Positions 6,627 to 15,455 of a DNA stretch of 64,000 nucleotides are shown one piece after another; positions within the stretch are counted from its first letter, which is position 1; each line of letters opens with the position of its first letter. Below the pieces are notes generated by a model. It did no database searches and was not told where the DNA came from. It saw only the letters and a list, made by a program, of their open reading frames with translations. The position numbers and the translations under genes are program-made. The stretch comes from Deltaproteobacteria bacterium (lineage in GTDB: Bacteria > Desulfobacterota > GWC2-55-46): assembly GCA_016219015.1 (NCBI GenBank), contig JACRCL010000012.1, positions 149,553 to 213,552 on the forward strand. Direction: 5' to 3'.

Positions 6627-7757
6627 TCAGGCACGGCGGGATACGATCCTTTTCCGGAGGTCCATGCATGGCCTGTCAACGATCCAGTATATGACGCCTG
6701 ACAGCACGGCAACGAAGATGAAGTAGATGAGGAATGCCGTCAAGAAGTTAAGGACGCTGCCGGGGTTTATCGGGAACCAGGAGGCGACAATATACCTGAG
6801 GAGTATCGCCGCAAGCACGTGGTACAGGTACATGGTATAGCTGAGTTTGGCGATGCCGCCTACCGCGCGCCTGAAAGGGAACGAGAAAGGGTTTATGGAG
6901 ACGAAAAGCATCAGTGAGGAAAACCCCACCGATGTCGGGATGAACTCCCAGAGCGAACCGCGCCAGCTCATCTCAAGGCCCGCGTCGTAGGCATAGGACG
7001 CCCCGAGGGCGGCTATCGTTATAAGGACGAGGGCTATCTTAAGGACGCCTGATGCTCTTTCGAGCCTCTCCCTCCAGGTCAGGAAGACAAAGGCCGTTAT
7101 AACGCCCGATAAAAGGCAACTGAGCCCCCGGATGTTATGGTCCATGAAGAAGTACCACCATTCATTCGAATCGTCGTACAGGAAAAAGGTTATGACGAGC
7201 GCCGAGACTATGACGGACAAAAGCCCAAGGGCGAGCGCCTTCCTCGCGTACCTTATAAGGAGGTACAGCAGCGCGGGTATCAGGATGTAGAACTGCTCCT
7301 CCACGGCGAGCGACCAGTATACGCCGCCGTACATCACGGGGCTGGAATAGTTCTGGAAATAAAGCAGGTGCGCGTAGATGTCGTTCAGGATGGCGCTATT
7401 TTGGAATACCCCTCCGCGCGAGGCGTACAGATAAACGAGGAAGAATACGAGGATGGCGAAGTAATAAGGGGGGAATATCCTCCAGAAGCGTTTGATATAA
7501 AAGGTAGTGAAGCTGAAGCTGCCCCGGAGGCTGTCCTCTATTATCTGCCCGCCAATGAGAAAGCCGCTCAGGACGAAGAAAAGGTCTACCCCGTGCTTGC
7601 CCCAGAAGAAGAACCTGACCGCATAGGAGTCCTTCGGCATATGATAGGAGCCCGCGAAGTGGAAGAGCATAACAAGTATAATGGCTGCCGCCCTTAAAAG
7701 GTCCAGCTCAGGCAGGCGCCTTTTAAAGTACCTCCCGGCGGCGTTATCGTCTTTCAT
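6627..7757 (-). CDS. Membrane acyltransferase 3 family (OafA/YrhL-like)
   Basis: 376-aa multipass integral membrane acyltransferase. The N-terminus RRLPELDLLRAAAIILVMLFH carries the family histidine. WGKHGVDLFFVLSGFLIG and the FWRIFPPYYFAI and YWSLAVEEQFYIL segments follow, with about ten membrane helices. It transfers acyl (often acetyl) groups to cell-surface carbohydrates. The frame stays open upstream for 40 codons to a TTG at 7877, but those codons are a repeat B copy. The ATG at 7757 lies right at the repeat's edge and is preferred, although neither start has a good Shine-Dalgarno sequence. Confidence 0.88.
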   Translation of the reverse strand: MKDDNAAGRYFKRRLPELDLLRAAAIILVMLFHFAGSYHMPKDSYAVRFFFWGKHGVDLFFVLSGFLIGGQIIEDSLRGSFSFTTFYIKRFWRIFPPYYFAILVFFLVYLYASRGGVFQNSAILNDIYAHLLYFQNYSSPVMYGGVYWSLAVEEQFYILIPALLYLLIRYARKALALGLLSVIVSALVITFFLYDDSNEWWYFFMDHNIRGLSCLLSGVITAFVFLTWRERLERASGVLKIALVLITIAALGASYAYDAGLEMSWRGSLWEFIPTSVGFSSLMLFVSINPFSFPFRRAVGGIAKLSYTMYLYHVLAAILLRYIVASWFPINPGSVLNFLTAFLIYFIFVAVLSGVIYWIVDRPCMDLRKRIVSRRA

Positions 7758-7878
7758 GCTGAACACACACAGCGAGCGCATTCCCCGTTGCTTGCAGCGG
7801 GGTTTAGCGAACGAACCAAAATCGAAATTTTCCTTATGTGTCGAAGATTCCCGCAGAAAAGCTGCGGGGAGATTCAAT
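7758..7878 (-). repeat. Repeat B copy 1
   Basis: Diverged copy of the approximately 117-bp repeat. On the minus strand it runs from TTGAATCTCCCCGC to GTGTGTTCA with two GC-rich palindromes and the central TCGACACATAAGGAA segment. It abuts the acyltransferase start and replaces its normal upstream region. Confidence 0.85.
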
Positions 7879-8037
7879 ATATCTCAATAAATGTCCACGG
7901 ATTAAGAAACATCGGCGCAAGGGAAAGGATATCACAGATGGGGCTTTCTCTGAAACAGTTTTGGCTGCCTGCGGGCGCCTTAAAAAAAGGGCTGTAAAAA
8001 CCAAACCCCGGCCTCTAAAAAAACATTAAAATATCTG

Positions 8038-8066
8038 TTGACATTTCCTGAGTTGTTTAATATACT
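8038..8066 (+). promoter_or_regulatory. Consensus sigma-70 promoter of the cold-shock gene
   Basis: TTGACA (8038-8043), 17-nt spacer, TATACT (8061-8066). The resulting 5' leader is about 87 nt, a length typical of cspA-like mRNAs whose leader responds to temperature. Confidence 0.85.
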
Positions 8067-8159
8067 AAAGGAATAAGTTTTTAGGCAGGTCTTGACGCGG
8101 TCTTTACCGGATTGCACAAAACCCCGGAGACTTATAATTCATGAAAGGAGGTTTGTGCT

Positions 8160-8360
8160 ATGCCGGAAGGAAAAGTAAAGTGGTTCAACGAGGCCAAGGG
8201 TTTTGGTTTCATTGAGCGCGAAGGCGGCGAGGATGTATTTGTCCATTTCTCTGCTATACAGGGTGATGGGTTCAAGACACTCAGAGAAGGCCAGAAGGTC
8301 GAGTTCGAGATAACAAAGGACGCAAAAGGCTCAAGGGCCGTAAACGTGATCCCCCAGTAA
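8160..8360 (+). CDS. CspA-family cold-shock RNA chaperone
   Basis: 66-aa single OB-fold cold-shock domain of typical length. RNP1 is [10 protein letters not shown] and RNP2 is DVFVHFSAI; the start [13 protein letters not shown] is canonical. It binds single-stranded RNA/DNA and melts mRNA structure. Strong AAAGGAGG is 8 nt before the ATG. It is monocistronic, with its own consensus promoter and strong terminator. Confidence 0.97.
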   Translation: MPEGKVKWFNEAKGFGFIEREGGEDVFVHFSAIQGDGFKTLREGQKVEFEITKDAKGSRAVNVIPQ

Positions 8361-8384
8361 TCTAAGAACACACAAACCCAAAAA

Positions 8385-8413
8385 GCCCCCGGTGAGAACC
8401 GGGGGCTTTTTTT
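8385..8413 (+). terminator. Terminator of the cold-shock gene
   Basis: GCCCCCGGT (8385-8393), GAGA tetraloop, ACCGGGGGC (8398-8406), then seven T. Confidence 0.95.
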
Positions 8414-8475
8414 ATTTCGCGCATACCTGCCAATTTCTATTCGGATATTAAAAGTATTTTGAAAAGGTTAATGAT

Positions 8476-9201
8476 TCATTTCCTTTTCTTTGCATAAGCG
8501 ATTGCTTTCCCCATCAAGGAGGTTGCAAAATTTCTAAAGCCAAGCTCAGGGGCGGGTTCTGAATATTCGCCTCTCAATCCTCCCTCTCTATTAGCCATCA
8601 TGAAACAGGTTGCGTCATACAGCCGTTCACGGACAAGCCTTTCGCAAAACAACTGATACCGTCTTGCGTAGGAGGCATGGCGGAATTCTTCAAACGCCTT
8701 GAAATGCGGTTCGCTGACGGCCACAGGAGATGTCGATCCGGGCTCTTCCTCCAACAGCATGAAATAGCCAAGCCACGGAGCCAGGGATAAATTGAATGCA
8801 CCCTTCTCATATGCCTTCCATATATCCGTTGCGCTGCCGAGGGCTTCTTCTATTCTGTTATTGAAGTTATTCCCGTACGAAGGCCCGGCCTGAGATTTGA
8901 ATTCGATAGAGGCAAGCAGGTGTCCGTCCACAACTACAACCAGATCCCACTGTTTTGTCGGCCGGAAATATCCGGGAAGTACCGCCTGTTCCTTATGGAT
9001 GGCAGCATTGTTAAGGCCGCTTTCCAAAAGAAGGTCCTTCATTAGGGCGATAAACCCGTTGATCTGTGCGCCGCCAGTGACCGCGCCCCTGTTGCCATAA
9101 TCCCGGACGCCTGTCGTGGAGCCCTGTTTATCCTTTTGTTTCGTCCTGGTCTCCCAGAAGTACCGTATGGCCTCGCTAACCCGTTGTTCGATATCGATCA
9201 T
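8476..9201 (-). CDS. XhoI/PaeR7I-family type II restriction endonuclease
   Basis: 241-aa endonuclease close to the XhoI/PaeR7I family, which cuts CTCGAG. Recognisable segments are TTGVRDYGNRGAVTGGAQIN, WDLVVVVDGHLLASIEFKSQ (a PD-(D/E)xK-type core with D and ExK) and GPSYGNNFNNRIEEALGSA. The start codon overlaps the methyltransferase stop by one base (TGATG), so the two are translationally coupled. Base composition is visibly less GC-rich than the neighbouring core genes, a sign of horizontal acquisition. Specificity is inferred from family only. Confidence 0.88.
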   Translation of the reverse strand: MIDIEQRVSEAIRYFWETRTKQKDKQGSTTGVRDYGNRGAVTGGAQINGFIALMKDLLLESGLNNAAIHKEQAVLPGYFRPTKQWDLVVVVDGHLLASIEFKSQAGPSYGNNFNNRIEEALGSATDIWKAYEKGAFNLSLAPWLGYFMLLEEEPGSTSPVAVSEPHFKAFEEFRHASYARRYQLFCERLVRERLYDATCFMMANREGGLRGEYSEPAPELGFRNFATSLMGKAIAYAKKRK

Positions 9202-10208
9202 CAGATTTCCTTTGCAAACTGAAAGAGCGCCGTCTTGCTGAAAAGTCCTTCCGTTTCTCTCGAAAACCGCTGGCTAGCCATATTGAAGTAGTGAGAGTCT
9301 ATTTCGACTCCAACGCTATTTCTGCCCCACCTGGCTGCAGCTATATTGGTAGTCCCTGTCCCCATAAAGGGGTCAAGAACCGTATCTCCTACAAAGCTGA
9401 ACATCCTTATAAGCCTTTCAGCCAGTTCAAGCGGATAGGGTGCCGGGTGATTTTTAGTTGAAGCGCCGGTCAACCCTGTCCATATCTGCTGAAAAAACTG
9501 CCTATACCTGTCCTCCGGGATTATGCTAAGGATACGGGCTGCATTTGACGGCTTACGATAGCCGCCGGGCTTACGTTCCATTAGAATGAACTCAATGTCA
9601 TTCTTAATAACAGCATTGGGTTCATAAGGCTTGCCGAGAAAGCCGCCCGCTCCCTCAACCTCGTACCTGGCATTAGCTATTTTATGCCATATAATGGTGG
9701 AAAGATTTTGGAAACCGATGTTCCTGCAATGCTCCTGAATGGAAGCATGAAGAGGAACAACGGTGTGTCCGCCGCTGTTTTTCCGTCTGGACAGGCAAAC
9801 ATCCCCGACTACGCATATAAGGCGGCCTCCGGATACAAGGGCATCATAACACTTCCGCCATACCCTATCGAGTTCTCCAAGGAATTCTTCGTAGTCCTTT
9901 ATGAACCCCATTTGTCCGTCAGATGGCCTGTATTCTTTAAGTATCCAATAGGGAGGTGAAGTGAGGACGAGATGGACGCTTTCAGGCTCAAGAAATTCCA
10001 TCTTTCTGGCATCGATGTTATGGAACTTATGACAGGTCGGCACTCTCTGAATGGCTTTTTCGATTTCAGAGGTCAGCTTGCGGTCTTTGGCTATCTTCGG
10101 TATTTCTATCTGAGCGGTTTTGTAAACATCTATAGATTTGGGCAGGAAGGGGGCCAGACCAAAGCCCTCTTCTTCGCAAGTTGACATGGTTGCCTGGACA
10201 GATTCCAT
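9201..10208 (-). CDS. Beta-class DNA methyltransferase of the restriction-modification pair
   Basis: 335-aa amino-methyltransferase. The catalytic motif IV is TSPPYW (about residues 83-88) and the SAM-binding motif is at the C-terminal side (VLDPFMGTGTTNIAA), i.e. the permuted beta-class order. SPPY motifs are found in N4-cytosine and some N6-adenine enzymes, so the methylated base cannot be assigned. It presumably protects the site cut by the XhoI-like enzyme encoded immediately downstream. The ATG is about 10 nt after GGGAGG. The pair is AT-richer than its surroundings. Confidence 0.9.
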   Translation of the reverse strand: MESVQATMSTCEEEGFGLAPFLPKSIDVYKTAQIEIPKIAKDRKLTSEIEKAIQRVPTCHKFHNIDARKMEFLEPESVHLVLTSPPYWILKEYRPSDGQMGFIKDYEEFLGELDRVWRKCYDALVSGGRLICVVGDVCLSRRKNSGGHTVVPLHASIQEHCRNIGFQNLSTIIWHKIANARYEVEGAGGFLGKPYEPNAVIKNDIEFILMERKPGGYRKPSNAARILSIIPEDRYRQFFQQIWTGLTGASTKNHPAPYPLELAERLIRMFSFVGDTVLDPFMGTGTTNIAAARWGRNSVGVEIDSHYFNMASQRFSRETEGLFSKTALFQFAKEI

Positions 10209-10297
10209 ATTAACATCGCCTCCCGGCCGGGTGCTAAAAATTTATCTTATCCAAATGGGGTTGGCAAGGAGATTTTGCTGAGTATGGGAATTATAAG

Positions 10298-10334
10298 AAA
10301 ACAAGCCCCCCGCAACCAAAAGGTTGCGGGGGGC
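10298..10334 (-). terminator. Terminator downstream of tRNA-Pro
   Basis: Perfect 13-bp stem GCCCCCCGCAACC/GGTTGCGGGGGGC with an AAAA loop. On the minus strand it is followed by the T-rich CTTGTTTTC. Confidence 0.9.
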
Positions 10335-10342
10335 TTTCAATC

Positions 10343-10421
<79 letters not shown>

Positions 10422-10472
10422 AATCCCTGATGTTGCCTTACCCCTTTGGGGCATCAGCGCCTCAGGTCTCAA

Positions 10473-10496
10473 GCCCCCGGCAGTTCAGCCGGGGGC
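10473..10496 (-). terminator. Hairpin downstream of the merR-like gene
   Basis: GCCCCCGGC with GCCGGGGGC around a 6-base loop. Only a short T-stretch follows on the minus strand (TTGAG), so it is a weak or rho-assisted terminator of the phe-ihfA-merR operon. Confidence 0.6.
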
Positions 10497-10544
10497 CGTA
10501 TGAATATAATAAAAAAAACTTCTATACGCCAGCTAAATGCGCGG

Positions 10545-10895
10545 CTACGCGCTTTCAACTATCTTTCTTATGGAGTGGAGCTCTTTTTTTATGGCCTTCA
10601 GCGCGCTCTGGAACTTCTCGTCGGTGAAAGTGAGGTTGAGCTGCCTTTCGGCCTGAAGCTCCTTTATCCTCTTCTTCGCCCCTTCGAGCGTGAATTTCTC
10701 CTTGTATAAAAGCCTTTTAATCTCGAGTATCAGGTCTACGTCTTTCCTGCTGTATACCCGCTGCTTGGTTACGGACTTCTTCGGGTTGATTATCTTGAAC
10801 TCGGACTCCCAATAACGCAGGACGTACGGCTTTACTTTCGTAATGTCCGCGACCTCTCCGATCTTGAAGTAGAGCTTATCAGGTATCTGCGCCAT
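10545..10895 (-). CDS. MerR-family transcriptional regulator
   Basis: 116-aa protein. The N-terminal MerR HTH is [20 protein letters not shown] followed by RYWESEF, with the wing sequence [19 protein letters not shown] short C-terminal coiled coil ([11 protein letters not shown]...) probably gives a dimer. There is no obvious effector cysteine cluster. Its place after ihfA is conserved in Geobacter-type genomes, where it is called a MerR-like regulator of unknown target. Confidence 0.9.
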   Translation of the reverse strand: MAQIPDKLYFKIGEVADITKVKPYVLRYWESEFKIINPKKSVTKQRVYSRKDVDLILEIKRLLYKEKFTLEGAKKRIKELQAERQLNLTFTDEKFQSALKAIKKELHSIRKIVESA

Positions 10896-10979
10896 GAGGG
10901 GATCTTTCTTTTTAGGGTCCGAATTCCCCTTGAATTTTTTCCTGCTGCTGAAGCTCCTGTCTTAAAATCCTGAGTCGCT

Positions 10980-11267
10980 TTATGCCGACGGCTGGGAGTT
11001 GATCGACTTCTTCAAGAGCTGGCTCGCCTTGAAGGTCATCACCCTCCTCTGGTCTATGGTAATCTCCGTGCCTGTCTGGGGGTTCCTTCCCCTTCTTGCC
11101 CTCTTCTGCCTTATGTTAAAGTTGCCGAACCCGGATATCTTGACCTTCTCGCCCTTCTCAAGCGTGCCCTTTATGGTCTCGAATATCTCCTCGATGACCG
11201 CCGCGACGTCCTTTTTGGAAAAGCCGACCTTCTCGAAGACAATCTCCACAATATCAGCTTTAGTCAT
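10980..11267 (-). CDS. ihfA: Integration host factor alpha subunit
   Basis: 95-aa HU/IHF-family DNA-bending protein. It starts MTKADIVEIVFEKVGFSKKD and contains the signature GFGNFNIRQKRARRGRNPQT, whose proline-tipped arm intercalates into the minor groove. The start at 11267 has AGGAGG 6 nt upstream; the frame is open further upstream but the extra residues are not IHF-like. Follows pheT, as in many bacteria. Confidence 0.95.
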   Translation of the reverse strand: MTKADIVEIVFEKVGFSKKDVAAVIEEIFETIKGTLEKGEKVKISGFGNFNIRQKRARRGRNPQTGTEITIDQRRVMTFKASQLLKKSINSQPSA

Positions 11268-11307
11268 AGTGAACCTCCTGTCAAAAATCGGCTTTAGGAT
11301 TACACGG

Positions 11308-13719
11308 TCATTGCACGGTCGGGGCCTCACCCCGGACCTCGGCAGCGAACATCGAAGAGAGCACGCCGGCAACCCTTGAGTGCATCTCCTCCACTTCCTC
11401 GGCGGTCAATGTCCTCTCCATGGACCTGTAGACTATCCTCAATGCCATGGAGCGCTTACCCGGAGGTATGTTGCCAGCATAGTATACATCAAACAGTTCA
11501 ACCCTTTCAATAAGTTTCGCATCAAGCATTTTTATGGCCCCGATGATGTCCTTATAGGGCACGGACTCGTCTACTATGAAGGCTATGTCCCTTGTGGATT
11601 CGGGGAACCTCGGAAGCGGGCTGTACTTCCTCTTCCTTTCTCCGGCCTCCGTTACCGCATCGACATCTATCTCAAAAAGGTACGCGGGCCTCTTGAGGTC
11701 GAGCTTCATCTTAAGCTCCGGGTGTATCTCCCCGAAGGCCCCGGCCACTTTGCCATTTACGGTTATAACGGCCGATTTGCCGGGGTGGAAGGTCTTCTGC
11801 CCGGCATCGCTCATGGCTTTAAGGTCGAAATTCGCGCCAAGCCCCTCGAAGACCGTCTCGACGACCCCTTTTACGTCGAAGAAATCAAACCCTTCTTTAG
11901 GATAGCACCAGGACTCCTCGAACCGAAGGCCGTACATGACCCCGGCAACCTTCCATTCTTCCTTGGGAAGTTTATCCTCGCCGGCGATAAAGGCCGGGGC
12001 GAACTCGAATATCCTTACCTCCTCGTTCTTCTTCGCAAGGTTCCGCCGGAGCGTGTCGAGGAGCGACGGGATGAGGCTGTCCCTCATTATGACCTGCTCC
12101 TCGGTTAAGGGGTTCAGTATCGTAACGCCCTTCTTATCAACAGGCCCGGTTAAACCGAACAGCTCGCGCGAGATGAAGCTGTAGTTTATCGCCTCGCAGA
12201 ACCCCTCGTTCGTGAGGACCTCCGCGACCGTCTTTTTTATCCGCGTGTGCCTGCCGGGCTTGCCCGGCGTCAAAGCCGCCACCGGCATTACCGTTGGTAT
12301 GTTGCCGTACCCGGAGAGCCTGGCGACCTCCTCCACGAGGTCGGCCTCGTTCTTGAGATCGACCCTGTACGTGGGCGGGGTCGCCTTGATGGCCCCATCT
12401 TTCTCCGTTATTTCAACCCCGAGCCTCTGGAATATATTTTTTACGGTATCTACCCCGACGCTTATGCCGAGGAGGTCCTCGCACCTTTTTACCCTGAAAG
12501 ATATCTCGGGCTGTTTCATCTCCTCGGGGTATATGTCGATCACGCCTTTTGCGGTCTTGCCGCCCGCGAGCCTGTTTATGAGGGCGGCGGCAACGTCGAT
12601 AGCATTCCTCACTCCTTTGATGTCGACGCCCCGCTCGAACCTGTAGGAAGAATCGCTCGAAAGCCCTGTTTTACGCGACGTCCTCCTTACGCTCGAAGGC
12701 TCGAACCACGCGCTCTCAAGGAGGATGTTGCGGGTCGAATCGCTCACCTCGCTGAATTTTCCGCCCATGACGCCCGCAAGGGCCACCGGCGCCTTCGAAT
12801 CGGCTATCACTAACATTGCTGGGTCGAGCTTCCTAACCTTGTTGTCGATAGTCTCTATGGTCTCGCCCTCGGCCGCGAGCCTTACGTCTATGGTCCTGTC
12901 CGAGAGCCTGTCGAGGTCAAAGGCGTGGAGAGGCTGGCCGAGCTCAAGCAACACGAGGTTGGTCACGTCGACGACGTTATTTATGGCCCGGACGCCGTGG
13001 GCTTCGAGCTTTTTCCTTATATCGTCCGGGGAAGGGGCTATACTTACATTTTCTATGACCCTCGCGCAGTACCTCCTGCAAGGCGCGCCCACCTCGATAT
13101 TGACCGAGGCGATATCCGCGGCATCGGTCTCGCCTTCAACGGGCTCGATACTTTTGTCCTTGAAGCCGAGGCCCAATACCGCGCTTATCTCCCTTGCCAG
13201 CCCCCTGATGGAAAGCAGGTCTGCCCTGTTCGGGGTTATGCCGACTTCGAGGAGAAAATCCGGCGGCCCGAGGACCTTGTTTATATCCGCGCCGAGGGGC
13301 GTGTCCTCCGGCAGTATCATTATCCCTTCCGAGGTCTCCTTTATGCCCATCTCTACCTCTGAGCACATCATGCCCTCGGACTCCACGCCGCGTATCTTCG
13401 ATTTCTTTATAATGACCCCGTTGGGCAGCTTTGCGCCCGGCAGGGCGAGGGCGACGCGGTCGCCCGCCTTCATGTTCCGCGCCCCGCATACAATAGAATA
13501 TTTCTGGGAGTCCGTCGCTACCTCGCAGAGCTGGAGCCTGTCGGCATTCGGGTGGGGCGCGCAGCTCAGTATCCGGGCCGTGATGACGTTATTAAGCTCG
13601 GCGCCGGTCCGGGTAATAGACTCGACCTCGACCCCGGCCATGGTAAGGGCGTCCGCAAGCTCCTTCGGGGAAGGGAGCTTCTCCACATATTCTTTTAGCC
13701 AATTGTAGCTGAAAAGCAT
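11308..13719 (-). CDS. pheT: Phenylalanyl-tRNA synthetase beta subunit
   Basis: 803-aa full-length PheT. N-terminal FSYNWLKEYV is followed by the tRNA-binding/EMAP-like OB domain (about 40-150, with HPNADRLQLCEV). The B3/4 editing domain and B5 (DNA-binding-like) domains follow. The C-terminal ferredoxin-fold anticodon-binding domain carries RFPESTRDIAFIVDESV. It charges tRNA-Phe as an alpha2-beta2 complex with PheS, encoded just upstream. Confidence 0.98.
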   Translation of the reverse strand: MLFSYNWLKEYVEKLPSPKELADALTMAGVEVESITRTGAELNNVITARILSCAPHPNADRLQLCEVATDSQKYSIVCGARNMKAGDRVALALPGAKLPNGVIIKKSKIRGVESEGMMCSEVEMGIKETSEGIMILPEDTPLGADINKVLGPPDFLLEVGITPNRADLLSIRGLAREISAVLGLGFKDKSIEPVEGETDAADIASVNIEVGAPCRRYCARVIENVSIAPSPDDIRKKLEAHGVRAINNVVDVTNLVLLELGQPLHAFDLDRLSDRTIDVRLAAEGETIETIDNKVRKLDPAMLVIADSKAPVALAGVMGGKFSEVSDSTRNILLESAWFEPSSVRRTSRKTGLSSDSSYRFERGVDIKGVRNAIDVAAALINRLAGGKTAKGVIDIYPEEMKQPEISFRVKRCEDLLGISVGVDTVKNIFQRLGVEITEKDGAIKATPPTYRVDLKNEADLVEEVARLSGYGNIPTVMPVAALTPGKPGRHTRIKKTVAEVLTNEGFCEAINYSFISRELFGLTGPVDKKGVTILNPLTEEQVIMRDSLIPSLLDTLRRNLAKKNEEVRIFEFAPAFIAGEDKLPKEEWKVAGVMYGLRFEESWCYPKEGFDFFDVKGVVETVFEGLGANFDLKAMSDAGQKTFHPGKSAVITVNGKVAGAFGEIHPELKMKLDLKRPAYLFEIDVDAVTEAGERKRKYSPLPRFPESTRDIAFIVDESVPYKDIIGAIKMLDAKLIERVELFDVYYAGNIPPGKRSMALRIVYRSMERTLTAEEVEEMHSRVAGVLSSMFAAEVRGEAPTVQ

Positions 13720-13787
13720 CGTACTGCCTTTTTATAATTATAAGGATGGAACAAGGGTTTAAGGATTATGAACCGCCGGCTACGCTG

Positions 13788-14804
13788 TTAAAACTGGCGG
13801 AGGAACTTCAAATCGTTCTCGAAAAAGAGCCTCAAGTCGTCTATCCCGAACTTCAACATGGCTATGCGCTCGATGCCCAGCCCGAAGGCGAAGCCCGTAT
13901 ACTCCTCCGTGCTGTAGCCAACGGCCCTGAAGACCTCCGGGTGTATCATGCCCGCGCCCAGTATCTCCAGCCAGCCGCTCCCCTTGCAGACCCTGCACCC
14001 CTTGCCGCCGCATATCACGCACTCTATGTCTATCTCGGCGCTCGGCTCGGTGAAAGGGAAAAAGCTCGGCCGGAACCTTATCCCGGTCTTCTCGCCGAAG
14101 AGCTTATGGAGGAAGAGGGTCAGCACCCCCTTCAGGTTGGAAAACGTGACGTTCTTATCTACCATGAAGCCCTCGACCTGGTGGAACATGGGCGTGTGGG
14201 TAATGTCGGAGTCCCTCCTGTAGACGGTCCCCGGCGCGATGACCCGCAGCGGCGGCCTCTTCTTCTCCATTACCCTTATCTGTACGGGGGATGTGTGGGT
14301 CCGCAGGAGCACCTCGTCGTTTACGTAGAAGGTGTCCTGCATATCCCTTGCCGGATGGTCCTTGGGCAGATTCAGCGCCTCGAAGTTATAATAGTCAAGC
14401 TCGACTTCGGGGCCTTCCTCAATATCGAAGCCGAGGCCGTAGAATATCTCCCCGACCTCTTCCATCACCTGCGTCACGGGGTGCTTCGTGCCGCGCGATA
14501 TCCTCCGCCCTGGAAGCGTTATATCGACGCGCTCTTTACGGAGGTTCTCTTCCCTTTCCCTCTCCTGGAAAGAGGCAATGGCCTTTTCGACCTCTTCCTC
14601 GAGCCTGTCCTTCGCCCTGTTTATCGCCTCTCCGGCCTTTTTGCGCTCTTCCGGAGGGAGAGCGCCCATCTCCTTCAGAAGCGCCGCTATCCCGCCCTTC
14701 CTCCCGAGGTACTTCGCCTTTACCTGGAGGACGGCATCCATCGCCGGGGCTTTGGAGAGCTCCTGGAGGGCCTCTTTCAAGAGGTCAGCGAGCCTCTCGG
14801 TCAT
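13788..14804 (-). CDS. pheS: Phenylalanyl-tRNA synthetase alpha subunit
   Basis: 338-aa class II synthetase subunit. It has an N-terminal coiled coil (about 1-90), motif 1/2 region LLRTHTSPVQIR and FHQVEGFMVDKNV, and motif 3 AFGLGIERIAMLKFGIDDLR near the C-terminus. A CVICGGKGCRVCKGSGW segment is typical of PheS. Its ATG overlaps the rplT stop by 4 nt (ATGA). Confidence 0.98.
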   Translation of the reverse strand: MTERLADLLKEALQELSKAPAMDAVLQVKAKYLGRKGGIAALLKEMGALPPEERKKAGEAINRAKDRLEEEVEKAIASFQEREREENLRKERVDITLPGRRISRGTKHPVTQVMEEVGEIFYGLGFDIEEGPEVELDYYNFEALNLPKDHPARDMQDTFYVNDEVLLRTHTSPVQIRVMEKKRPPLRVIAPGTVYRRDSDITHTPMFHQVEGFMVDKNVTFSNLKGVLTLFLHKLFGEKTGIRFRPSFFPFTEPSAEIDIECVICGGKGCRVCKGSGWLEILGAGMIHPEVFRAVGYSTEEYTGFAFGLGIERIAMLKFGIDDLRLFFENDLKFLRQF

Positions 14805-15160
14805 GCAGCGAGGCTGGACTTGGCGATGGTGACGACCTTGGTGAACCCGGCCGGGTCGTGCACAGCCATGTCGGCGAGCGTCTTCCTGTCCATGGCGACG
14901 TTAGCCTTGGTAAGTCCGCTTATGAGGCGGCTGTAGGTTATGTCGTTCATCCGCGCGGCCGCGTTTATCCTCGCTATCCAAAGGCTCCGGAAGTCCCTCT
15001 TCTTGGCCTTCCTGTGCGCGAACGCGTAGGCCATGGCCCTGTCTACGGCCTCGGTGGCTATCCTGTAGAGCTTGCTCTTTCCGGCCCTGAAACCCTTGGC
15101 GGCCTTTAGTACCTTCTTCCTCTTTTTCTTGGCGTTCAAGCCTCTTTTGACTCTCGGCAT
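14801..15160 (-). CDS. rplT: 50S ribosomal protein L20
   Basis: 119-aa L20 of normal length: MPRVKRGLNAKKKRKKVLK, GRKSKLYR-like segment and LWIARINAAARMNDITYSRL. It binds 23S rRNA early in 50S assembly. Part of the infC-rpmI-rplT unit. Confidence 0.98.
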   Translation of the reverse strand: MPRVKRGLNAKKKRKKVLKAAKGFRAGKSKLYRIATEAVDRAMAYAFAHRKAKKRDFRSLWIARINAAARMNDITYSRLISGLTKANVAMDRKTLADMAVHDPAGFTKVVTIAKSSLAA

Positions 15161-15239
15161 GACAACTGCTCCTTCCTGCTCTTGCGATTGATATATGATG
15201 CACTGCCGGGGCCAGGCCCGTGAAAGGCGGCCCCGCTTT

Positions 15240-15437
15240 TTAGCTATAGGGTATAAGCCTCTTTATAGAGCGCTCGTGCGTAGGCGATATGAGCGCGGGT
15301 TTTCCGAGTACCCTCTTTACGCTTTTCTGCTTGCTCGTGAGGATGTGCCGCATGCCGGCCTTCCTGCGGAGCACCTTGCCGGAGCCGGTGATCTTGAACC
15401 TCTTCGCCGCTCCCTTGTTCGTCTTTAGCTTCGGCAT
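15240..15437 (-). CDS. rpmI: 50S ribosomal protein L35
   Basis: 65-aa L35: [21 protein letters not shown] and the basic core. It lies 18 nt after infC and 79 nt before rplT. Confidence 0.97.
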   Translation of the reverse strand: MPKLKTNKGAAKRFKITGSGKVLRRKAGMRHILTSKQKSVKRVLGKPALISPTHERSIKRLIPYS

Positions 15438-15455
15438 CTTTTTTTCCCTTTCGTT

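Noticed and set aside
7758..7877. 40-codon N-terminal extension of the acyltransferase as genuine protein
   Set aside because: The residues are encoded entirely by repeat B in an orientation that is simply stop-free; the conserved domain begins after the ATG at 7757.
11268..11372. 35-residue N-terminal extension of IHF alpha
   Set aside because: Not IHF-like, and the ATG at 11267 has an ideal AGGAGG.
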